Assembly: GCA_013397435.1 (NCBI GenBank)
Contig: VZRG01000006.1
Location: forward strand, 558,001-622,000
Direction: 5' to 3'
Source of the DNA: Erythrocercus mccallii
Taxonomy: Eukaryota > Chordata > Aves > Passeriformes > Dicruridae
DNA: 64,000 bases
Positions 12,690 through 23,759 of this stretch are shown here, piece by piece; positions within the stretch are counted from its first letter, which is position 1; every line of letters starts with the position of its first letter. Made by a program: the position numbers and the translations under genes. The notes under the pieces were generated by a model. That model ran no database searches, was not told the origin of the DNA, and saw nothing but the letters and a program-made list of their open reading frames with translations.

Positions 12690-15600
12690 ATGTTGAAGAC
12701 ATATTTGATTCGACCCCGCTGTAATGAAAACAACTATGAATCCTTAAGGTCATTGCTGGCTTCCAGTAAATCAGTTTCAAATACTTGCACAACCAGAAGA
12801 TCAGTTCAATGTCCTTACATGCCTGCTACACCACCTCCTTACGCATTCTGCATTAATGCCAAGTAATTTCTTTTCCAAAAAATTACGTCAATATCTAAAA
12901 TTTTGTGTTGATAAAGTTTCGTACGTATCTCTATGCTTAAAAGTCAGGAAGACAGGAATGATCAGTCATCCTATCCCTAAGAGTACAATATGCAGTATTA
13001 TTATATCATGATGTTTGTGCTCTTTTTAAAAGCATCAACCCACCTCAAAGTACAAGGCCTCCAACCTGCTGCATTTTTGCTGCAACAATAATTTCTGACA
13101 TAATCTAGAAATCTTTAACTATTGATGGGAAAACCTGGGGTTTTGCTGGATCACAGCAGAGGACTGAGATACCAAAAAATGATGGAGCTTTATAGAGCTT
13201 GAACACTCTCAGTACAGAAGCCTCTGAATTACAGACTCTCTTGTTTACTCATATGGGTAACTTCTCTCTGGAACTTACTATATTCATAACTGCAAGGTTT
13301 CAGAATTTCTCTACATTTCAGTACTTTTAAAAAGTGCTTTCAATTCTTAGTTCCAGGGATGTAACCTGGGCCATCATAACATTATCAGAACTATGGCTTT
13401 TGTTTCAAACAGTTTAATAAATGCATCCCCCCTAGGTTCCTAATATTTAATCATGGAAATATTATTTTACAGCTGGAATCTCACCCAAAAGCAGATACTG
13501 CACAGAGTCAGCCTATCAAATATTCATCTTTCCTTGTGGGAATTGTTGATAAGAAATGCTAACAGGCAAGTGGGTTTGTCACGTGTGATGTAAGGTTGAC
13601 CTTCACAAATGTGACTGATCAAAACAATGCAGTTAGAGCTTACATTGGGGATATCTCCCCTTTGTGTTGTTCCAGCACTGTTTGTAACTCCCTGATGTTT
13701 TAACCACATACAGCATTTACCGGACACCTCTACTAGCTAAAGCCACATAATTATTATTAGTTCCCTGTGCCCATTCTTTTTCTTTATCAACATAGTGAAT
13801 CACATCAATACAACACGATAAACACATCTAGCTTCCAGTTCTGCTGTGCTTACCTCAGGTGTGGCAGCAGGGAGAGCTCAGTCCAAGAAAAGCATTCATG
13901 TTGAACCTCAAATAAAAAGCAAACCCTAACTGCAAACCATCAAAAGATCAAGTTCTGACCTCAGGCCAAATCTCTCAAATCCTTCCTGTCCTTCCTTTCT
14001 ACTGTTTCTCAGTGAGGAATGGTGGCTCACCTTGGTTCATTCTTTCAAAATCAGCTTTATCAGTTTATCAGTCCTTTGCATCCTATGTGGATGTCACTAA
14101 TTCAAACCAATCTTGTCCTAAGAAGTTGTAATCTCTTAGTTCAACATATGGGTGCAGTAATACTTTCACACAAATATATTCTATAAATATGTGAGTTAGG
14201 TTGGCTTAATGCCTCTTGTAGTATTGTAGTATTTCTCTTCAAATCTTGGCAGATCTAGGCTAGACTAGATCAGCTCTTGGCAGGGGACATCACTTAGGTT
14301 TTATTTGCATGTGCAAAGAAGTCAACCAGTTGGTAAATACCAGCCACATTTCTATGGCCTTTCAAGACAACTTCACTGAACAAAATAATTAATTTTTTGT
14401 TGTACATTCATATGTTTGATGCAAATGTGTAATATATTTTCACAAACTGTTATATAATAGAACTATTTATAACAGTTGCTGACTTTTTTTTTGTAAAAGT
14501 TAAATGCTTTGAAATATTATCAAAATGTCTCTACAGCTTTTAGAGTAAAACACAATTATTTTCCTGGATTTCATTGCTCATGATTTGTTTGTTTGAAGAC
14601 CTAGTACATCAAGGCAAAAAATTCCTTTTGCATATATAGACTACACGAAGAATAGAAGAGTTTTCTGGTTGCAGTTCTAGTTAAATAGCTATTGCATTAC
14701 TCCCATTTAAGGGTGAAAAGGGATGAATAACACAAAATCAAGCTATTTTTCTTTGCACTTCCCAGATGGAAAATGTGATCCATCCACTTAATTTATGGTA
14801 AATTTTACAGAAGACCGTATTTACTACGTAGCAAAATGAGGCTGCTTGTTTATTCATTTGCAGAATACTAATACAGACTGCTAGGATCCAAAATCTGATA
14901 ATTTTACTCATTTTAGGAATGATTGCAGAATGCATGGGAATTCATGAACTTCAGAAGAAACCAGGGTGCAAAATTTTTATTTCTTTATGTGCTGCACTCT
15001 CTTCCTCTCCTGCCCTTTGACACTTCAGTTTTATTTATCCTGTGGCTCCATTTTCACCAGCCTCTGCTTCCTTCCTTTTCATTCAGGGTGCTGGTGTCTG
15101 CTGCCTTTGCTGAATGTGCCAGAGAGCTCACAGGTCACTGTACCTGGCTTCCAGTGCTGGAGGTGCACTGGCACACTTTTACAAATGCATCTATGGTGGT
15201 TCAACACTAAAGTTCATTTAATATTGATGACCAAAGGCACTCCAGAAGCAGCGAGCAGCAACTAAAGGTGAGCGCACGCTTGAGATCACAAAGAACGCTC
15301 TAATGCACAAAAGCAAGGTGAAAAACCAGAAAAACCAAGAGAATTGCCATGTCAAAACCTATTGGCAATAACAACAGAGTCATATATTTTGGTTTGCATT
15401 TTTCCTTTCTGGTATATATGCTCATTTCAATAGCTTGAGCTGTATTTTCTTTGAGCTGTTCTGTTTAGATTTCTCAGTCAAAATTAGGGTAGGAACATGG
15501 GGCATCCCTACAGGGATTCCAGAAATGTTAATGGACATCTTCAGTACGGGAGACTCTACGCAGAAAAGTATGATATGGAGAAAAAAAATAATAAATAGGC

Positions 15601-16539
15601 TTGAAAAATTATGTAACAGGAAACATGAATGAAACATGAAAAATGTGGGAAATGCCAGGCTTGTAACACTGTGTACCACAACCCAAATGATGGCATCACT
15701 CAGAGATGGCAGCCATCCCAGAGCTGAATCAGGAAATATACAATTTTGCAAAGGCAACTGAAAAGTGGATTTTGAAGCTACCTTTAGCCTATTAAAAATA
15801 TGTCTTATTTCCACTGAAGCTGGTGGCAAAATATTATATGATTTTATGCATCGCAGACAGTTTAGATTTTCTCTTTTTTATTTTGAAAAATTAAATCCGT
15901 TCTAGAGCCAAAATTTATGACCACCACTATCACTTTAGAGGAAAGGGTTCATTTGTACGTTTGGGTGGATGCTGACCTCTAGACATTTAATTTCTTAATA
16001 AGCAGTCTGTAAGTCCTAGAATACAGTAATGGAAAGACTATGAAAATGAGATAACTTTATTTTGGAAATATATAGAATATATGAAATATACAGAAATGTG
16101 TGAAATATACCAATAATATCAAATATTAAGTTATTAAATACTGATCTATGGAAAATAAATAATTCATTACCACCAAACACTGACATCTTTTCCTTCTAAA
16201 AAACTACTGGAGAAATAAGTTTTCATTTAAAAAATGTTAAAGGTTGTGGATTACTCCAAACTACTTGACTAACTTATGCTTCAGCAAAGGCAAGAATTGC
16301 ATGTTTTATTTATTATACCACAGACATGGAAGGTAAAGTAATGGACCAAACCAAATGGAGAAGCAGAATTGGTAAGGATCACAATGTTATCACACCATCC
16401 AGCTAAACTGAAGAAAGATCAACATATGTAGGTTCACAGTTTCTTTTTTTTTTCTGACAAATGTGTAATTCTCTGCAGACCATCACTCCCATTCTTCCAA
16501 TACAACTTCTGTTCAGGTCTGCCCAGTGAGGTTTTTCTT
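12690..16539. other. Non-coding DNA, nothing assignable
   Basis: No gene or repeat family recognised. AT-rich pockets occur around 14,380-14,480 and 16,040-16,150; the latter repeats GAAATATA-type words. Opposed frames of 65 to 135 codons at 14.7-15.8 kb overlap each other and have no known domain. Confidence 0.55.
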
Positions 16540-17520
16540 TTGAATCCCTACTACAAATTAAGTCAGTAGCTGCCTGTCTTGTCCTCCATGGATCTGGGGA
16601 ACAACTGATAACCCCTGTGGATGGAATGGTTTTCAAGACTCTTATCAAGTTCTCTTCTCCCACACCATGAGTCTTCTTCTTTCCAGACTAAACAAACCCA
16701 GTTATTTCAAGCTCTCCTTGCAGGTTATATCTTTTATACCCCTTATCAGCCCTGCTGCTGTCCTCCAGACTCCCTTCACTTTGTCTACATCTTTGCTAAA
16801 TGCAGTGACCAGAACTGCCCTCATCAGTGTGAAGTAGAGTAACTGCCTCCTGTTCCTGACATGGACATTTCCATAAATTTATCTGAAACACTTATGCTGT
16901 TCATTTCTTAGTCTGCAAGATAGACTAAACCCAGTTCTAACTCCAGTTCTGTGATGTTGCTGCATGATTTTCTTCCTTTTTTTATTTGACCATTTAACTT
17001 TCTCTCCCTAATTGCATACGCAGACTTTTCAGTTCTCCTTGTTGAACTTAAATTTATTGATTTCAGACCACTTTTCAATTAAGTGAAATTATTTTGAGCT
17101 CTGACCTTATCCTCCAAAAATCTTGAAATTCCTCTCAGCATACTCTCATGTTAAAATGTGGAAATTCTATTCCATCTTCCAAACTGCTGCTGGAAAATGT
17201 GTAATAGAAATAGATTCCAGACAGACACTTTGTAATCGCACTAGAGAAGTCTTTCCAGTTTGACAGCAAAACAATATTGTTAAATTATTTTCCACCCACT
17301 AAGAATACTAAGAATACATTAATCTACATTTATTAATCTACACCTGTATTTTCACTAAGAATACATTAAATTAATCTACACCTTAATTCCATAGTTCACT
17401 TCAATGAATTTGAAATGGGACAATGTCAAGTCAAGCTGTAACAGATGCACTTCCTCACATCCATAAAAGCAGACACTTGATCAAAGAAAGAATTTGGACT
17501 GGACTAAAATCTACTTTAGT
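16540..17520 (-). mobile_element. Ancient CR1-clade LINE fragment (decayed)
   Basis: Read on the plus strand, a series of phrases follows, in order, the reverse complement of the 3' half of an old amniote CR1 (L3-like) element. Landmarks are the CCAGACTAAACAAACCCAG block near 16,684, the CTCCAGACTCCCTTCACTTT / GTCTACATCTTT block near 16,765, CAGAACTGCC near 16,810, the TTGTTGAACTTAAATT and TTCAGACCA block near 17,040-17,070, the TTATCCTCCAAA block near 17,108, TCCAGTTTGACAG near 17,255, and GGGACAATGTCAAGTCAAG near 17,417. The element therefore lies on the minus strand and covers the end of the reverse-transcriptase ORF. Many substitutions and indels leave no long frame, so it is inert. It may extend towards 18,200, where similarity becomes too weak to call. 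Confidence 0.65.
17297..17393. repeat. Internal duplication inside the CR1 fossil
   Basis: The phrase CACTAAGAATAC followed by ATTAATCTACA-type sequence appears at 17,297 and again at 17,353, about 56 bases apart. This is a post-insertion tandem duplication within the ancient CR1. Confidence 0.7.
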
Positions 17521-18407
17521 ATTTATAAATCTTTTTTTGTTTCATTCAATCCACATCTCTATCCTTCCAAGGCATTTAAACTGACTTTTACAGCATTTTA
17601 GTAGATTTGGAAGCTTTTTGGTTCCCCTGTTATTGACTTGTCTCTAGTTATTTAAACCCTCTGTTTAGCTTTTTGCAAAGAGCAGCCTCATATTTGCTGA
17701 TCCACCATGCTCTGACCCACTTGGACTTCATCATCCTTGAAGGGCTCTTGAAAAGACTCATTAATGCTGCACTTTACAAGTCAGAGAAAGTCCCTATTAT
17801 TAAAGACACAAGTCTGTAGTGTTGAACAGTGATAACAGGGACCTGCCTTTTCTTGGTATCACTTTCCCAACCTAATACTGAGGGGTCAGGTTTAAGGATG
17901 GAAATTTCCAGTATGTATGATTACCAGCAAATGCTTTGGAAGGCAAAGGTAGTTTTTAGTGGAGATCTGGGCTGTTTCATACCCCGTGGCATCAGTACCC
18001 AGGAAAGCTCCTAGAAAGTTGTATTTGTTATTACAACCATAGACATGGAACTGAGGAATTTACACTTCCCTTAAATTTGTCTAGGATAATCAGCCACACA
18101 TTTGAAATTATCTGGCTTGGAGAAATATCCTTTAACTTGTTCTTCTTGAATTAAGAACAGTGTTTCTCTCTTCCTCCACACCAAACTGTTAAACTTGTAA
18201 CCACAATATGTTTATTTACTCCCTTTTCAGTCAGCTACAGAATATATACATATATTGTACATTTTACCTAAATTTCTTGCTCATTTCAAGAATTGCAGGA
18301 TAAAAAAAAATCTTTGCATTACTGGCACAATTCAGAATCACGCTTACATTAAATTACCTTACACCTTTTACCTTATCTTCCAATATGAGGTCAGGCAGGA
18401 TATGGAG

Positions 18408-18447
18408 GGAACACCACCAAATACAATGTGGAACACCACCAAATACA
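18408..18447. repeat. 22-base tandem duplication
   Basis: A unit starting GGAACACCACCAAATACA is repeated head to tail with a 22-base period. The overlapping region of the copies is identical, implying a young duplication. Confidence 0.85.
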
Positions 18448-21306
18448 TCAGGAGGGAGGCTGCACTATGGATAAAAAGTGATTTGTCTTCTGGGTTTCAT
18501 CAACAAGGGTCACCTCAGTGACACTGCCACTTCAGTGGGAGAGGATTGAATGACTTCGAAAATCATATATGGTTTATGATTTTTATGAGCATGAGTATGA
18601 TTGTAGAATTTCAGCAGAAGAGGAAGGAAGCACTCAGAATGCTTTCAAAACACTGTTGTAAGTTTTTAATGAATTCATTCAGCTTTGAAAGAAAATTAAT
18701 GCTGCAAATTTAAGCACTCAGAAGATGCAAACTGCCTGAATAAAATCTAATTTGACTCCTGTGTTATTGTGAACTATAATATCATGAATTGTAACGTTTC
18801 TACAATTATAGCAGCGCATTTTTCCTTAGTACTCCAGTTAGCTCTTTCAGTGCATTGAATAACCTTGAAGCAATTTTTTCTTTGTTTTCATCTTCATTCC
18901 TCAGCTCTAGGAATCATCTGACCTCTCCTGAAAAGAATATTCTTGATTCTGGTAGGGTTTTTCAATGCTGCTCAAATTAGCATCTCAGTGTCTTTGGAAA
19001 TCTCAACTAAATTACTACTACTTATAGATGGAAAATGGATAGTGTGTCTGGAACTTCACAATCAAACAAATTTCAGCCCAGCTAAAAGCACTTTGTGGCC
19101 ATCTGAAAACACTAATTAATTGACTGGTCTAAATTATCAATGAAAACTGTGGAACAGGCAAGGAAAAGATCCAATTTCCTAAGAAACAGTGAGTTGAAAT
19201 ATTTCTCTTCCACTTTGCACCTTCTGCAAACGATGACAGATATCCAGGAATCCTATCGCAGGCCTTCATAGATTCTAAAGATAAAGGCCTACAAAGAACT
19301 GGAATGGTAATTTCACAATACATGATCACTCAGCAGCTGAGTTAAATTTAGGCAGGCTATTTTCTAGTCTTTTAGTGACTGATTTGATCCTTCAGTAATG
19401 TTCTCTTCACATGGTTGGGTTTTTTGAAGACTTCTGTAATGAGTCTGATTCTCACCCCTGCTCACCCATCAGTTCTATTTCCAGGCTATGTGAAGGGCAA
19501 GCTCTGTGAGCAGCTGACCTAATGTGTGGAAAGGCTTCACATTTCACAAGCTCTTATGCTTTCTGATATTTGATAATGCAGTTTGTCAGTTTTTCACTTT
19601 TTCTCCAACTTGGGATCCTCTTGGAGAATGCAGACGTGCTCCCTCTGAGGAAAGAGACTCCACAGATCTGTTCAGGTCATGGGAATCTTTCAACTGACTT
19701 TAAGGGACAGTGAATCAGATTTTAAAAAGAAGCCAAAAGTGACGTTTTCTCACTTTCTTCGAGGGATTCAGAGCACTGTTCAGACAAAAGGAGACACACT
19801 AGTTACATCAGGTTTAGTCTGCCAGGCTGAGGTCTGTGTGTCTGTAGGAGTTCTTGACCTCCTCATGCATTGCCAGAGAGATTCCACGGCTCAGAGCTAA
19901 GGCAACTAAAATCTTTGAAGTAGACTATAAACATGCATAGTGCACAAATAACCTGGTGGTTTTGTTTCTTGCTAGAGGTAATTTTCAGTGTATTTATAAT
20001 GTCCTTTGATGCACCTTGTAAATTTGCAAACAAGAGGCCACATGTCCTTTCAATGAAACTTCATTTATAAATATATGTAAAACAAGCTGCTGGAAGAGTT
20101 TGAAATAAAGAAACAAAGTTACCCTACATCACCAAAATACAGCTTAGATTTTAAAGCTCAACAAGAAAAGCTGTTGCTCCCACAAGTTACAAAAAGTTGT
20201 TAAATAGTTCTTTTTAACCACTAATTTAAGGTAGGAACACCATGTCTGAACATGAGATTAAGATATATAAAGCCTTATGTGTTGCAACACTTTTTAAATA
20301 AGCCCCCACGAACTATGAAAGTAAGAATTAAACAGACACAATTAGGAGCTACTTTCCCCTGCACAAAATTTCACTCAGTTCTGGAGCTGAACTCGAGCAA
20401 AATCTAATGTGTGGATGTGAATTATTCAGACATCCTAAATAATAGAAAAGGAGTGGAAAGGACTGCCTCAAGACTTCCTATATTAGATGGAAGCAAATCT
20501 AGAGAGGCAACTTATCTTGAGAAGGTATTGGTGGAAATGAGAAGTAGGCATCACAAAATGGGCTAAGTACTACACAGTAAAGTCTGGAATTCTGAATATC
20601 TTGTTGGTCACCATTCATAATAAGAGGACAGAAGTCTTGGCTGACATGATGAACTTGTATCTTCTAGCCAAACCCCTGCTTCTGTCTTTGATAACTCAAA
20701 CACCTGTTTCAGGTGAAGAACCACGTTGTGGTCATTCCAAGCAAGAGAAAGAAATGAGACTGAGTATTACCTTACAGCACACGAAAAGAAGGGAACTTGT
20801 ACACATCTACAACAATGTACATGTTTGCAGTTTCCTCTGTATTTGGCACTGAAGACTGCTTGCAGCTGCTCTGAAGGAGGCAGTGATACACTGCACTGGA
20901 AGAGTATTTTAATTGTTCTGAAAGCCACTAGGTAGAACATATTAGCAGCAGTGGTGTAAACAACCCTTCTGTGCAAGCAAGCAGGATATCACTATCAGCA
21001 CTGTGAATGGTTTTGCAATGGCACACAACGTAAAAAAATAGCTGCTTTAACAAACTTAGATCCACATGACCTGTCACCATTGTTCTCCACAACAAACCAC
21101 CAAAACAATTAAGGCAGGATTCTTTTATAAAACCCCTAATTTTAGGCCTTTCTCTTTTCAAAATATACATTAAATCCAGGCCTTGATGATTTCTAGGCAG
21201 TTTTGTAAAAATCTATCTGAATTTCACAAACATATTTACATTTTTGGGGTTTTGCAGATTTCTTCCAGCTTATCCAAATGATGTTGATGTTCATGCAGGA
21301 GAAAAG

Positions 21307-21333
21307 AAAACAAACAAACAAACAAACAAACAA
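21307..21333 (+). repeat. (AAAC)n microsatellite
   Basis: About six and a half perfect AAAC units. It encodes only a KTNKQTNKQ-like run in the overlapping 71-codon frame, which is therefore spurious. Confidence 0.9.
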
Positions 21334-22306
21334 TTTAAATTATATTGTTTCATTCCAGCTGATAGGGAAGTGACAGTCTTTACAAATATGGAAACATCTT
21401 ACAGAAATAACCTCATGGAGAAGTGTACACTGTATTCCTTGGTAGGATCTCCAGAGTAGCAACTATAGACAGGCTGCTCATCAGTAACAAATTACCATTT
21501 TGATCAGCTTTTACAAACATTCATCTTTTGCTGCCCCAAACATTTGAATGAGACTAGGCAATCCTTTCATCTAAATGAGCTGCTGTTGCACAGAGTACCA
21601 TTAGCTTATATAAACCTGCTGCAGTAAGCATCTATTACAACAGCCTGGTAGGGACATATTGATTTTCAAGCTGGAACCAGTTCCCTTGAGACTAGAGAGC
21701 ATATGGCTTTTTGTTAGACTTGCTGGGTAAAACATGTCGATGGCTAGAAGGAAAAGGATGGGAAAAGTAGGTATTAGTCTTTGCAATTTTTTAAATTATT
21801 GATTTTAATTTAAAATAAGAATAATAATTCAGTCTTATTAATTGCCTCTTTTTTAAAAAAAAAAACCAAATGAGCTTCAGAATTGGGTCTTCCACTGTGT
21901 TTATTATGGACAGGCATTCATGATCATTGGACTTACAATCAATAGTGATACCCAGTTGAAACTATTAGATTTTGAGGTAAAACAAAATACTGAAAGGAGC
22001 ACCAGAGACTGTTGGTATATATGTAACTGAGATCATAACCAAACACCTGTTGTACAGAGCCTGGCCAGACAGCTGGACAGCCGTGCAATCTAGAAGAGTC
22101 TTCCTGTGAAATGCTTAATGGGCTTTATGTTAGAACACAAAGAAAGCTGGTTTAGCTCACACCAAAAGTCTGTGCTGTGTCTACCCCAAAATAGCTACAA
22201 GGGCAGAACATAATGGAAATTATATTTCAAATAAGATTCCATCTTTTCCTCGCACAAAATACCTCCACATGTGAATTAGATCAGTACTTAGTGTACTAAA
22301 TTTCTA

Positions 22307-22339
22307 TTTAGCAGTATAAAGCAGTTTAGCAGTATAAAG
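22307..22339. repeat. 18-base tandem duplication
   Basis: The unit TTTAGCAGTATAAAGCAG is followed directly by a second, nearly complete copy. Confidence 0.85.
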
Positions 22340-23103
22340 ACATATTTATTGAAACTTTTCGGTCTGGAGTTACAAATTATATTAAGTGGCAAAGTTAAGT
22401 ATTTCAAATATATTCCAGCTGAGGCACTCATGAAAGAAGTGCAGAGCAGGAAGAGGCACAGTAGAAAAGCACCTGAGCCCTTCACAGGTGCTAAACATGC
22501 ACAGGAGGAGGGTGGCTGGTCACAGAGGGGAGGCCAAACCCTGTTGTAAGAAGACAGCAGACACTGCTGTTCCTCAAACCCCTGCCCTTCCTACAAATCT
22601 CTTCAAAGTGCTGCTGTAATAACAGATCATGAGACAATTATGTTTCTGGACTGTTATATAAATGCTAAATCCCCTGACAAGCCAATGAATCCCTTGTGGG
22701 AAATACTTAGGAGCATTACAGAAAGAAAAGGTGGAACACTTGACGCAACAGGAAATTTTTACTCATTTTTAACATAATTTAACAGTTCTTCCTTCCATGA
22801 AAGCTGGTAAATGGCCCACTGAGGTTAACTAAATTAGACTCCATGATAGAATAACCAAAGCTTTTTATTACTTCTTTTCTAGGGGACAGAAGTAAAATAA
22901 AATAGTTATTTCCCACTTTAATTCAGCTCAGTACTTTCTTGAATGGTCTGCTCATTCTGAAGCAGAGTCCACTTCTGTTTTCCTCCTGCCATTACTCCCC
23001 ACTTTTCTTCTCCAACCTCCATCTCACTGCTGCTGTTCAGAGCCTGCCACCGCAGCACCAGCATTGGTGGTGCTAAAAGCTTGCTCAGCCCACGTTATTC
23101 CAG

Positions 23104-23143
23104 GATCAATTATTTTCTTAAAAGATCAATTATATTCTTAAAA
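23104..23143. repeat. 20-base tandem duplication
   Basis: Two adjacent 20-base units beginning GATCAATTAT and ending TTCTTAAAA differ at one base (T versus A). Confidence 0.85.
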
Positions 23144-23429
23144 GCTTTTTTTTATTAGGAGCCTGAAAACATATTTTAATAATTTTTAAAAAATGCTGAG
23201 AGTTTCTACAGAGCATATTGCAGCCCATGAGGAAACTGAAACAAACTAACCTGCAGCAGAAAGCTTTATCCTCTTGAGTTGAGGCCTGTCAAACCAAGTT
23301 TTATTAACACTGTCAGGCACGAGGGTTAGTAAGCAAGCACTCAAGTTCTTCATGTCTCCTGAACTTTTCCTAAATACTTCTGGTACATCTCTAACTGCAA
23401 AGTTCAGAGACTTCCAAAAATACACTGCT

Positions 23430-23745
23430 GAGACGCAGCTGCCCGCTGGCAGCAGCATCTCTGCCAGGGAGGCTGCTCTGCTCCCTGCCGAGAGCGCGGC
23501 GAGTGCTGTGACCCTGCAGAGGCTCGCAGGGCAGCTCTGTCATCTGGGCAAAAAGTCAAGAGAGCTCCAGCCTGGCATGGGCTGCAGCCCTGCAGAGCAG
23601 AGCTGGGGATCGTGTCTGGCTGTGGCAGCCGCCAGGAAGCCCTGCTGCTGGTGTGGAGATGTGGAGCTTGGACAGGGATGGACAGATTTACCCACACACT
23701 CACCACCCCAGGAAATCCAAGTCCTTGGTCAGACACGGGTGAGTC
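23430..23745 (+). other. GC-rich islet with strong 5' splice-site match
   Basis: A roughly 310-base GC-rich block with CpGs clustered at its left end (23,434-23,530) stands out from its AT-rich flanks. It ends in ACGG|GTGAGT, a near-ideal splice donor at 23,739 on the plus strand. Frames stay open on both strands (134 codons plus, 119 codons minus), as expected for GC-rich DNA, and neither translation shows a domain I know. It could be the first exon and promoter of an unannotated plus-strand transcript, an orphan CpG element or a GC-rich insertion. Confidence 0.35.
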
Positions 23746-23759
23746 ACACAGTGTGAGGA

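Larger units (their letters stand above)
17530..23100. other. Non-coding DNA, scattered small duplications
   Basis: No exon or RNA gene recognised. The segment 18,660-18,830 is of even complexity and AT-rich without repeats, the kind of sequence that is sometimes a conserved non-coding element, but nothing in a single sequence proves it. AT-rich low-complexity DNA lies at 21,785-21,870. Confidence 0.5.

Noticed and set aside
17640..18240. Possible continuation of the ancient CR1
   Set aside because: Scattered words fit, but not in a convincing continuous order; a library alignment is needed.
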